Assembly: GCF_026341275.1 (NCBI RefSeq)
Contig: NZ_JAIFZO010000002.1
Coordinates: 2,271,264-2,335,263 of the forward strand
From: Streptomyces ortus
Lineage (GTDB): Bacteria > Actinomycetota > Actinomycetes > Streptomycetales > Streptomycetaceae
DNA: 64,000 nt
Direction: 5' to 3'
This document shows, in pieces, positions 8,823 through 16,475 of this stretch. Within the stretch, counting starts at the first letter, position 1. Each line of letters starts with the position of its first letter. Both the position numbers and the translations under genes were made by a program. Under the pieces are notes generated by a model. The model saw only the letters and a program-made list of their open reading frames with translations, searched no databases and was not told the DNA's origin.

Positions 8823-9731
8823 GTGGCGCGGCAAGAGCGAGCGATCCGGACACGACGCGCGATCCTCGTCGCGGCGGCCCAGGTCTTCGACGAGGTCGGA
8901 TACGAGGCGGCGACCATCTCGGACGTCCTCAAGAAGTCCGGCATGACCAAAGGCGCCCTCTACTTCCACTTCACCTCCAAGGAGGAGCTGGCCCAGGCGG
9001 TCCTCGCGGGACAGGTCGACTCCCTGCCGCGCGTGCCCGAACAGGAGCTGAAACTGCAGCAGTCGCTGGACGAGGCGTTGCTGCTCGCGTATCTGCTCAA
9101 GCAGGACACCGGGGACCCGATCGTGCAGGGCAGTGTGCGGCTCACCGTGGACCAGGGCTCCCCCAAGGACCATCTCAACCGCCGGGTTCCCATGCAGGCC
9201 TGGCAGGAACACACCCACGCCCTGTTCCGGGAGGCCAAGGCCAGGGGTGAGGTGCTGCCGCACGCCGACGTGGACGCGCTGGCCAAGCTGTTCGTCGGCG
9301 CCTTCACGGGCGTCCAGGTGCTGTCGCGGATCATGACGGGCCGCGCGGACCTGGCGGAGCGGGTGGCCGACCTCTACCGGCACCTGATGCCGTCGATCGC
9401 GGTGCCCGGGATCCTCGTACGGCTGGACTTCTCACCGGAACGGGCGACCCGCGTCCACGCGGACGCGATGCGACTGCGCGAGGCGGAAGCGGACGCGGAG
9501 TCGGAGGCGGAGGCGGATACGGAGCCGGAAGGGGATACGGAGTCGGAAGGGGATGCGGAGTCGCAAGGGGATGCGGACTCCGACTCCGACTCGGAGTCCA
9601 AGTCCGGTGCCGAGTCCGAAGCCGGTGTCGGCCTCGGGCCCGGAAGCGAAGTGGCGGAGGGGGCCGCGGACGGGGGACCGAAGGCGTCGCGGGCCGGGTG
9701 GCCGGTAGCGGCCGTGACCGCCGGCCAGTGA
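8823..9731 (+). CDS. Butenolide/butyrolactone receptor-type TetR regulator
   Basis: 302 aa. The first about 210 residues match the ArpA/ScbR/AvaR1 family: VARQERAIRTRRAIL, the HTH TISDVLKKSGMTKGALYFHF, then LADLYRHLMPSIAVPGIL near the end of the ligand domain. GTG at 8823 is preferred over ATG at 8805 because GGAGG (8812-8816) is 6 bases before it and the N-terminus then matches the family. The C-terminus carries an extra 90-residue acidic Glu/Asp/Ser/Ala tail not usual in the family. It is divergent from aco and followed by the P450 gene, the arrangement of avaR1. Confidence 0.85.
   Translation: MARQERAIRTRRAILVAAAQVFDEVGYEAATISDVLKKSGMTKGALYFHFTSKEELAQAVLAGQVDSLPRVPEQELKLQQSLDEALLLAYLLKQDTGDPIVQGSVRLTVDQGSPKDHLNRRVPMQAWQEHTHALFREAKARGEVLPHADVDALAKLFVGAFTGVQVLSRIMTGRADLAERVADLYRHLMPSIAVPGILVRLDFSPERATRVHADAMRLREAEADAESEAEADTEPEGDTESEGDAESQGDADSDSDSESKSGAESEAGVGLGPGSEVAEGAADGGPKASRAGWPVAAVTAGQ
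9475..9640 (+). repeat. 18-bp repeats coding acidic tail
   Basis: Repeats of the type GGGGATRCGGAGTCGGAA (three clear copies at about 9530-9580) with flanking GCGGAGTCGGAG variants encode the acidic tail of the receptor. The frame is preserved throughout. Confidence 0.75.
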
Positions 9732-9815
9732 GAGGACGAGCCGGCCGGGCGCCCCGTTAAGACGCCTCCCCGTGTCGGCGGGGCGTGTGGACGACCTACC
9801 GAACGGAGTGCACGG

Positions 9816-11117
9816 ATGGACATGCCCGCTTGCCCGTACGCGTTGGACGTGACGGGACGCGACCTCTCCTCGGAGGCCGGGAAGCTGCGCTCGCGAGGGC
9901 CGGCGGCGGCGGTGGAACTGCCGGGCAAGGTGGCCGCCTGGGCGGTCGTCCGGCAGAAGTACGTCAAGCAACTCCTCCTCGATCCGCGGGTGTCCAAGGA
10001 CGCCCGGCAGCACTGGCCCGCCTTCGTCGACGGGCGGATAGACGCCGAGTGGCCGCTGTATCCGTGGGTCGCCAACGAGAACATGCTGTTCGCCTACGGA
10101 GAGCACCACGCCCGGCTGCGGCGGCTGGTCGCGGGCGCGTTCACCGCTCGCCGCAGCGAGGCCCTGCGACCGCGCGTCGAGGAACTGACGGCCGCACTGC
10201 TGGACGAGTTGGCCGCCCGTCCGGCCGGTGAACGGATCGACCTGCGGGCCGAGTTCGCCAAGTTGCTGCCGATGCGGGTGATCTGCGAGTTGTTCGGGGT
10301 GGCGGATGAGGCGCGCGAACCCCTGTGCACCGCGTTGGAGCTGGTGTTCGGTACGGCGGTGCCGGCGGTGGAGATGGCCGCCGCGCAGGTGGAGGTCTTC
10401 GGCATGCTGGCGCGCGTCGTCGCCGAGAAGCGGGAGCGTCCCGGCGGCGATCTGACGTCCGCGCTGATCGAGGCGCGCGACCAGGACGGCGGGCTCACCG
10501 AGCAGGAACTTCTCGGCACCCTCTATCTCATGATCGCCGCGGGCCAGGAGACGACCTGCACCCTCATCACCAACGCCGTCGGCGCGCTGCTCGCACACCC
10601 GGACCAACTGGCCCACGTACGCGAGGGACGGGCGACCTGGGCGGACGCGGTGGACGAGACGCTACGGGTGCACAGCCCGGCGGCGTACTCGCCGATGCGG
10701 TTCGCGGTGGACGACATCACGCTGGGCGAGAGCGGACCGGAGGGTGGGGCGGGCGGCGCGCCGGACGGTGGGGCGGAGGGCGGCTCCGGGGCGGACGCCG
10801 TGGTGATCCGGCAGGGGGATCCCATCCTCGTCTCCTTCGCGGCGGCCTGTGGCGATCCCGAGGCGTACGGGGACGATGTCGCCGTCTTCGACGTGCTGCG
10901 GCCGGGCCGGCGCGAGGACCTGGCCTTCGGCTACGGGGTGCACCGGTGCCTGGGGGCACCGCTCGCGCGGATCGAGGCGGGGGTGGCGTTGGCCGCGCTG
11001 TTCGGGCGCTTCCCCCAACTGTCCCTGGCGGTGCCGGTGGAGGGGATCGAGCCCGTGGAGTCCTTCATCGTGAACGGCTACGGCTCACTGCCGGTGCTGC
11101 TCTCGGCGGCCTCGTAA
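9816..11117 (+). CDS. Cytochrome P450, autoregulator biosynthesis
   Basis: 433 aa bacterial class I P450. The oxygen-binding I helix AAGQETT is at 241-247, the ExxR pair ETLR at 281-284, and the heme loop [10 protein letters not shown] has its cysteine at about 378. A Gly/Glu/Pro-rich insertion (about 307-327) lies in the beta region before the heme loop. In the avenolide locus the P450 next to the receptor (cyp17) hydroxylates the precursor chain; the same role is inferred here. No ferredoxin or reductase gene is adjacent. GGAG stands 6 bases before the ATG. It is 85 bp behind the receptor and probably cotranscribed. Confidence 0.85.
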   Translation: MDMPACPYALDVTGRDLSSEAGKLRSRGPAAAVELPGKVAAWAVVRQKYVKQLLLDPRVSKDARQHWPAFVDGRIDAEWPLYPWVANENMLFAYGEHHARLRRLVAGAFTARRSEALRPRVEELTAALLDELAARPAGERIDLRAEFAKLLPMRVICELFGVADEAREPLCTALELVFGTAVPAVEMAAAQVEVFGMLARVVAEKRERPGGDLTSALIEARDQDGGLTEQELLGTLYLMIAAGQETTCTLITNAVGALLAHPDQLAHVREGRATWADAVDETLRVHSPAAYSPMRFAVDDITLGESGPEGGAGGAPDGGAEGGSGADAVVIRQGDPILVSFAAACGDPEAYGDDVAVFDVLRPGRREDLAFGYGVHRCLGAPLARIEAGVALAALFGRFPQLSLAVPVEGIEPVESFIVNGYGSLPVLLSAAS

Positions 11118-11157
11118 CCATGCAAGAAGCCGCGCGAGAAGCCGTACGCGCTATAGA

Positions 11158-11175
11158 AACCGCCCGTGCGGTTTG
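11158..11175. promoter_or_regulatory. ARE-like perfect palindrome before second receptor
   Basis: AAACCGC-CCGT-GCGGTTT is a 7+4+7 inverted repeat with AAACCG/CGGTTT edges like the other two AREs. It lies 51-69 bp upstream of the second regulator and just after the P450 stop. Confidence 0.7.
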
Positions 11176-11226
11176 TTAACGTGATGCTGCCTTTCCGGCA
11201 TGCCCTCGCAGCAACGGAGCGTTCTG

Positions 11227-11922
11227 ATGGCCCAGCAGGAGCGAGCGGTGCGTACGCGCAACGCGTTGATCGAATCGGCTGCCGAACTGTTCAGCAAGGA
11301 CGGCTTCGACGTCGTGTCCCTGTCCACGATCAGCACCCGGGCGGGCGTCAGCAACGGCGCGCTGCACTTCCACTTCGCCAGCAAGGCGGCGTTGACCGCG
11401 GCGGTGTGGGAGGCGGCGGCGCAGCGGCTGCGCCAGATCACCCATGAGGGTGCGGCGCGGGGGCAGGCCGCCGGGAGCGGGGGGCCGTTGCAGGTGCTCG
11501 TCGACACGACGCACGCCCTCCTGCGGGGGCTGCGGCACGATGTGATCCTGCGGGCCGGCTTCGACCTGAGCGAGAGTCCTGTCCCGGTGCCCGGCGCCGA
11601 TCTGCGGCGGCGTTGGCAGGCGTGGGTCGAGAGTCTGCTGGTCCAGGCGGCCAGGGAGGGCGCGTTGGCGCGGGACGTGGCGCCGCAGGACGCCGCTCAC
11701 GCGGTGGTCGCGGCCACGGTCGGCTTCGGGGCGCTGGGCAGCCGCAACGCGCAGTGGCTCTCCCAGTCCATGCTGACCCGCTTCTGGGCCCTGCTGCTGC
11801 CGCGCCTGGCGGCGGAGCCGACCCTGAAGGAACTGGTCGCCTCGGGTCGCCGCCGGGAGGGGACGGCGCCGCCGGAAGCGGTGGCGCCGCTGCACCGGGC
11901 GGTGTCCCGCCAGAGCGCGTGA
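11227..11922 (+). CDS. Second receptor-like TetR regulator (AvaR2-type)
   Basis: 231 aa. N-terminal AQQERAVRTRNALIESAAEL and HTH STISTRAGVSNGALHFHFAS place it in the receptor/pseudo-receptor branch of TetR proteins. ATG 11227 is chosen over 11200 because GGAG precedes it at 7-8 bases. In S. avermitilis the equivalent neighbours (AvaR2/AvaR3) modulate the avenolide circuit, some without binding the ligand. Its own ARE suggests repression by itself or by the first receptor. It ends 120 bp from a convergent gene across two intergenic repeat copies. Confidence 0.8.
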   Translation: MAQQERAVRTRNALIESAAELFSKDGFDVVSLSTISTRAGVSNGALHFHFASKAALTAAVWEAAAQRLRQITHEGAARGQAAGSGGPLQVLVDTTHALLRGLRHDVILRAGFDLSESPVPVPGADLRRRWQAWVESLLVQAAREGALARDVAPQDAAHAVVAATVGFGALGSRNAQWLSQSMLTRFWALLLPRLAAEPTLKELVASGRRREGTAPPEAVAPLHRAVSRQSA

Positions 11923-11934
11923 CACCGGGCTCCT

Positions 11935-12003
11935 GGGGGCGAGGGGAACGGCGCAATCCTTTGTCTTCGGGGGCGCGGCCCCTGGGGGCGAGGGGAACGG
12001 CGC
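11935..12003. repeat. Intergenic GC-rich repeat, two direct copies
   Basis: GGGGGCGAGGGGAACGGCGC occurs at 11935-11954 and again at 11984-12003, between convergent genes. These carry GAGGGG instead of the usual GCGGGG. Confidence 0.75.
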
Positions 12004-12043
12004 GACCGGCCCTACGTGCCCTGTTCAAGCCCCGTCCCGCCCG

Positions 12044-13711
12044 TTACGTGGCGGGGACGCGGGTGAAGCGGCCCGCCACGCGCAGGTCCGCCTCGATCAG
12101 ACCCGCCGTCGCCGACAACTCCGGCAGCACCTCGGCCACGCACCGCTCGACCGTCCGGCGGGAACTGTGCATGGCCACGTTGACGGCGGCCACGACGGCC
12201 CCCGTACGATCCCGGACCGGCGCCGCGATCGACCGCAGCCCCTCCTCCAACTCCCCGTCGACCAGCGCGTAACCGGCCTCCCGTACGCGGTCCAGGGTGG
12301 CCGCGAGCGCGGCCGGGTCCGTGACCGTGTGCGGGGTCAGCGCGTCGAGGCGGCCGGTCAGGAACCGCCCCCGCCCGGCCGGGGAGAGGTCCGCCACCAT
12401 CACCCGTCCCAGCGAGGTCGCGTACGCCGGGAGTCGGGTGCCGACCGTGATGTTGACGCTCATGATGCGACTGGTGGCGACGCGTGCCGTGTACTGGATC
12501 TCGTCGCCCGCCAGCACCGCGAGGGACGCCGAGTCGTGCAGCCGGCCCGCGAGATCGGCGAGGTGCGGGGCCGCGATCTGCGGCAGCGTCGTACGGGAGA
12601 GGGGCGGGAAGCCGAGCGACAGGACGCGGGGCGTCAGCGTGAAGTGCCTGCCACGGGACGCGACATGGCCCAGGTGTTCCAACGTGATCAGCGCCCGCCG
12701 TGCCGTCGCCCGGGCGAGCCCGGTCGCCTGCGCCACCTCGGTGAGCGTCAGCTCGTCGCGGCCCTCGCCGAACGCCGTGATCACGGTCAGCCCGCGGGCC
12801 AGCGACTCGATGAACTCCCGGCCCAGTTCCTGTTTCGAGGCGCCGGTCCAGGTGGCGAGCCCGGCCGGAGCGGCGGGTGGCCGGGCGGGCGCGTCGCGCA
12901 GATCCCGTTCCATGGCGTGTACGGTCGCCCGCAGCCGCGGCAGCATGGTCTCCCGCAGGGACTGCGCGCTGTGCTGGCTGGTGTGGCTCACCACGCTCAC
13001 CACGCAGGCGACACGGCCGCCCCGGTCCCGTACGGGCATCGAGACGGCGACCAGGCCGGGTTCGATCAGCTGGTCGTCGAGGGCCCAGCCCCGGGTGCCC
13101 GCCTGGTGGGTCCGCTCCTCGAACTCCGTGTCCGGGGTGGGGTGTTCGCGCGGGGGCAGCGCCGGGAAGCCCTGGTCCCGCGGGTCCGCCGCCCGTCTGT
13201 CCCGCCACCGCGCCCAGTCCTCCAGGGTCCACTCGGTGGCGAACAGCGGGCCCGGCGCCGTCCGTTCGGCCGGCAGGAGGTCGCCGATACGGAAGCTCAG
13301 GGACATCGCGCGTCGGCGCGTGGCCTGGTGGATGAAGCGGATGCCGTCCCGGTCGGCGACCGCGAGGGAGACCGACTCGTCGAGTTCGTCCGCGAGGGCG
13401 TCGGCGCGGGTGTCCAGCAGGCGGGGGAGTTGCAGGGCGGCGAGGTAGGCGTTGCCCAGCTCCATCAGCCGTGGGGTGAGTACGGCGTCGCGGCCGTCCA
13501 GGCGCAGGTATCCCATCCGGGCGAGCGTCGCCGCGATGCGGTCCACCGTGGATCTGGCGAGTCCGGTGGTCTTCTCCAGGGCGCTGAGGCTCTGGGTGCC
13601 GCCGGCCTCGGTGAGGCGGTGCAGCACGGTGACGCCGCGTATCAGCGGGGCTACCGCCTCGGCGGGTTCGACTGCGTCGGGCTTGGCCGGGGTGAGGTGG
13701 GTCGGTGGCAT
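12044..13711 (-). CDS. Double-domain IclR regulator
   Basis: 555 aa made of two complete IclR units in tandem. The first HTH (about 35-85, SLSALEKTTGLARSTVDRIA) is followed by an effector domain ending near 270. The second HTH (about 320-370, TEVAQATGLARATARRALIT) is followed by a second effector domain with SIAAPVRDRTGAVVAAVNVA. Tandem IclR proteins of this size are known in actinomycetes, often near aromatic-acid (beta-ketoadipate) genes. No such genes are in the window, so the target is unknown. ATG 13711 has GGGGAG just upstream; the frame continues beyond it only through the antisense of the next gene. Confidence 0.85.
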   Translation of the reverse strand: MPPTHLTPAKPDAVEPAEAVAPLIRGVTVLHRLTEAGGTQSLSALEKTTGLARSTVDRIAATLARMGYLRLDGRDAVLTPRLMELGNAYLAALQLPRLLDTRADALADELDESVSLAVADRDGIRFIHQATRRRAMSLSFRIGDLLPAERTAPGPLFATEWTLEDWARWRDRRAADPRDQGFPALPPREHPTPDTEFEERTHQAGTRGWALDDQLIEPGLVAVSMPVRDRGGRVACVVSVVSHTSQHSAQSLRETMLPRLRATVHAMERDLRDAPARPPAAPAGLATWTGASKQELGREFIESLARGLTVITAFGEGRDELTLTEVAQATGLARATARRALITLEHLGHVASRGRHFTLTPRVLSLGFPPLSRTTLPQIAAPHLADLAGRLHDSASLAVLAGDEIQYTARVATSRIMSVNITVGTRLPAYATSLGRVMVADLSPAGRGRFLTGRLDALTPHTVTDPAALAATLDRVREAGYALVDGELEEGLRSIAAPVRDRTGAVVAAVNVAMHSSRRTVERCVAEVLPELSATAGLIEADLRVAGRFTRVPAT

Positions 13712-13810
13712 GGCTCCCCATAACGGTGTGCCGACCACGGTAATGAATGGGAGGGGGAGGGCGGGGTGTCGTACTTGACCCCCGGGGCCGGTGGGGCCGG
13801 TGGGGCCGGT

Positions 13811-13917
13811 CGCGCAGTTCCCCGCGCCCCTGGGGCTGCGCCCCCAAAGACAAAGGATTGCGCCGTTCCCCGCGCCCCTGGGTAGGGGATTGCGCCGTTG
13901 CCTGTTCCCCGTGCCCC
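13811..13917. repeat. Intergenic GC-rich repeat, three copies
   Basis: CGCGCAGTTCCCCGCGCCCC at 13811-13830 and GCGCCGTTCCCCGCGCCCCT at about 13859-13879 are clear; a third copy at about 13891-13917 is degenerate. They lie between the start of the IclR gene and the end of the protease gene. Confidence 0.7.
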
Positions 13918-15207
13918 TCAGGGGCCTCGGGTTACGTATACGCGGTGGTTGCCCTTGGGGTCCTTGCCCGCGATGGTGACGCGGATGCCGGAGTCCAGGT
14001 CCTTGAAGTACTGGCCGGGGGAGAAGGGGGCGTCGGAGAGTTCGGCGTGGACGTTGGGGCTGCGGGTGCAGCCGCCGCTGTCCTTCGTGGAGTCGACGAC
14101 CGAGATCGGGCCGTGGCCGGTGTCGACGTCCGCGTTCACCTTGTAGATCAGTACGCCCGTCTTGCAGACCGCCTCGTCGTTGCCCGCCTGCGTGCGCAGC
14201 TCGACCGCGTACCCCGTCTTCGCGTCGACCGGCACGAAGAGCAGTTTGCCGCCGCCGCCGCGCTCGGTCAGCGGGGTCAGCACATGCTCGGTCGTCCCGG
14301 GCGAGGCCGCGCAGCTGACCTGGGAGTCGTCGAGCCAGCCGAGTTTCCACTTGTGCCAGCCCAGCAGGTCGTTGTCGGCCCCCCAGTCCTCGCTCATGAT
14401 GTCCCAGTGCCCGACCGCGCCGCCGCCGTCCTGGGTGTAGAGGTCGGGCAGCCCGAAGACATGCCCGTTCTCGTGGGGGAGTACGCGGTAACCGGTCTCG
14501 GTGTACGTGCCGGAACCGTCGTCCTGACGGCTGTAGACGAACGACGCGTTGGCGACGGGCACCCCGTCCGCGACCGGCGCCTCGGTGTTGCCCGCGAAGG
14601 TGACGGAGAGGACGGTGTCCAGGGCGGAGGGGCCGGCGTTCGGGGTGATCAGCACGTTCAGCAGGTCGTAGTCCTGGAAGTTCACCTTCGGGTCGGCGGT
14701 GCTCACGATGTCCTGCACCAGCTCGCGGTACCCGGGATCGAAGGGGGCGCCGCGTTCTATCCCGTACTCCTTGAAGGGCTTGGGCATACGCAGCCAGTCG
14801 CCTATCGGGGCCTGCGGACGGTAGTCGAGACGGCCGTACGAACTGGTGCGGAACCAGTCGGTGGTCTGCGGGAAGAACTCGCCGAAGCGGTCGAGCGCCC
14901 TGCCCTGGCCGGGCGCGTCGGAGAAGTCGACCATCAGGTTGAGGGCGCGGACGGTGCCGGTGGAGCGGGCGTAACCCGTGGGGGTGGGGATGCCCTCCGA
15001 CATCTGCACGCCCGTCGAGCCGCTGATCATGCAGGGACCGAGCGGGGAGGTGCCGGCCGCCGGTGCCACCGGGCCCGCCGCCGAGGTCGAGCCGGCCGTC
15101 GGATGCCCGGACCCCGCGGAGGTGCTGACCGCCAGCGTGAGGGCGGTGACCGAGACGAGGGCTGCGGTGCGGCGGCGCGGGCGTATCCGGCGGCTGGACG
15201 GCTGCAT
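13918..15207 (-). CDS. Secreted M6-family metalloprotease
   Basis: 429 aa. A twin-basic N-terminus and hydrophobic stretch (about 10-35, AALVSVTALTLAVSTSA) form a signal peptide. The catalytic zinc motif HENGHVFGLPDLY is at about 245-257 and is typical of the immune-inhibitor-A-like M6 peptidases; GHWDIMS follows as the Met-turn-like segment. It is probably exported and digests extracellular protein. No PKD or prodomain is obvious beyond about residue 80. ATG 15207 is chosen because the signal peptide starts there. It stands alone, back to back with the TetR gene across a tandem-repeat promoter region. Confidence 0.82.
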   Translation of the reverse strand: MQPSSRRIRPRRRTAALVSVTALTLAVSTSAGSGHPTAGSTSAAGPVAPAAGTSPLGPCMISGSTGVQMSEGIPTPTGYARSTGTVRALNLMVDFSDAPGQGRALDRFGEFFPQTTDWFRTSSYGRLDYRPQAPIGDWLRMPKPFKEYGIERGAPFDPGYRELVQDIVSTADPKVNFQDYDLLNVLITPNAGPSALDTVLSVTFAGNTEAPVADGVPVANASFVYSRQDDGSGTYTETGYRVLPHENGHVFGLPDLYTQDGGGAVGHWDIMSEDWGADNDLLGWHKWKLGWLDDSQVSCAASPGTTEHVLTPLTERGGGGKLLFVPVDAKTGYAVELRTQAGNDEAVCKTGVLIYKVNADVDTGHGPISVVDSTKDSGGCTRSPNVHAELSDAPFSPGQYFKDLDSGIRVTIAGKDPKGNHRVYVTRGP

Positions 15208-15468
15208 ACGAAGCCCTTCGCTCCGGGCAGCCTGCCGTTTGTGGCTGCACCCTGTCCGATCACCCTGTGCCGCCGGATGCGAGGGCGCGCGCTGGAGGAG
15301 ACCGATCGTGGGAGACGGGCGGCAAACCACCCCGAGATGATCTGTGACTCAGGTCACATCGAATCTCTTCGGGATCGGGAAATAACCGGGGACCGTCTCC
15401 CCGTTTAGACCTGTGTCCGCACGATGCGGGGAGGTGCTCCCCGGATCGGACGGGCGACACGAACAATC

Positions 15469-15594
15469 GAGATCGAACAGACGAGATCGAACAGTTGAGA
15501 TCGGCTGACCGAGATCGGCTGACCGAGCTCGACTGACTGAGCTCGACCGACCGAGATCGCACAGCCGAGATCGACCGACCGAGAAGACTTCGAA
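15469..15594. repeat. 14-bp tandem array, nine phased copies
   Basis: Units of type GAGATCGRNCNGAC begin at 15469, 15483, 15497, 15511, 15525, 15539, 15553, 15567 and 15581, exactly 14 bp apart. The array ends 10 bp before the TetR start and fills the promoter/leader. GAGATC/GAGCTC alternation gives some units the palindrome GAGCTC. It may be a multi-site operator or leader element; function unknown. Confidence 0.85.
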
Positions 15595-15604
15595 GGAGGA
15601 CGCC

Positions 15605-16249
15605 GTGGAGACCGCAACCGTCGCTCAGCGCAAGGTGCCCCGCCCGAGGGCCGATGCTCTGCGCAACCGGGAGCGGATCGTCGCCGCCGCACGGGAGATG
15701 TTCGTCGAGTTCGGTGCCGAGGTGCCGCTCGACGAGATCGCCCGCCGCGCGGGTATCGGCAACGCCACGCTGTACCGCAACTTCCCGGACCGGGCGGCCC
15801 TCCAGCGCGAGGTCGTCTGCTCGGTCATGGACCGCGTCTCGGAACAGGTCGAGCAGATGCTCGCCGAGACCGGTGACGCCTTCGAGGCGCTGTCACGGTT
15901 CGTGCACGCTTCGGCCGACGAGCGGATCGGCGCCCTGTGCCCGATGCTCTCCGCGACCTTCGACGCGAACCACCCCGACCTGGTCGCCTCGCGCGTACGG
16001 GTCGAGGAGTTGATCGAGACGCTCATGGAACGCGCCCGCCTGGCGGGCCAGCTCCGCCCCGACGTCGCCGTCGGGGACCTCATGGTCGCCCTCACCCAGC
16101 TCACCCGGCCCCTGCCGGGCACCGCGTGCCCGAACATGGACCGCTTCGTCCACCGCCACCTGCAACTGTTCCTGGACGGGCTACGGGCGCCCGCCCGCTC
16201 CGAACTGCCGGGTGCGGCCGCGACCATGGAGGATCTCCGCCGAGCATGA
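15605..16249 (+). CDS. TetR-family regulator of adjacent exporter
   Basis: 214 aa. HTH at about 35-60 (LDEIARRAGIGNATLYRNF), then a C-terminal ligand domain. GTG 15605 follows GGAGGA by 4-5 bases. It is 226 bp upstream of an MFS exporter on the same strand, the usual layout for a local repressor of a drug or metabolite pump. It may bind the 14-bp array in front of it and the palindrome before the exporter (inference). Confidence 0.85.
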   Translation: METATVAQRKVPRPRADALRNRERIVAAAREMFVEFGAEVPLDEIARRAGIGNATLYRNFPDRAALQREVVCSVMDRVSEQVEQMLAETGDAFEALSRFVHASADERIGALCPMLSATFDANHPDLVASRVRVEELIETLMERARLAGQLRPDVAVGDLMVALTQLTRPLPGTACPNMDRFVHRHLQLFLDGLRAPARSELPGAAATMEDLRRA

Positions 16250-16408
16250 CCGACTAGCCAGACCGACCTGCCCGACCGGGGGGACCGGGAGACCGGCAGG
16301 CCGACCGATCAGATTCGCGTACTCCGAGAGTCACTACTCACACCACTGCCACCGGTCGTCATCGACAAGGACGTCGAGGAGGGCGTCGACAACGAAGTCG
16401 ACGAAGAC

Positions 16409-16420
16409 GTCACCGGTGAC
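16409..16420. promoter_or_regulatory. 12-bp palindrome before exporter
   Basis: GTCACCGGTGAC is a perfect palindrome 56-67 bp upstream of the MFS start. Candidate TetR operator. Confidence 0.4.
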
Positions 16421-16475
16421 GAGCCGTCCCTTCCGTCACGTTTTTTCGCCACGAAGTCCTGAAGTGGGTACTCCC

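Noticed and set aside
9732..9815. ARE in front of the P450 gene
   Set aside because: CTACCGAACGGAGTG only loosely resembles the core and coincides with the ribosome binding site.
13712..15250. Extension of the double-IclR frame through the protease gene
   Set aside because: Antisense-type composition and no start signals; the IclR domains begin after 13711.
15469..15594. CRISPR array from the 14-bp repeat
   Set aside because: No spacers; units are contiguous. The same holds for the 24-bp array at 35893.
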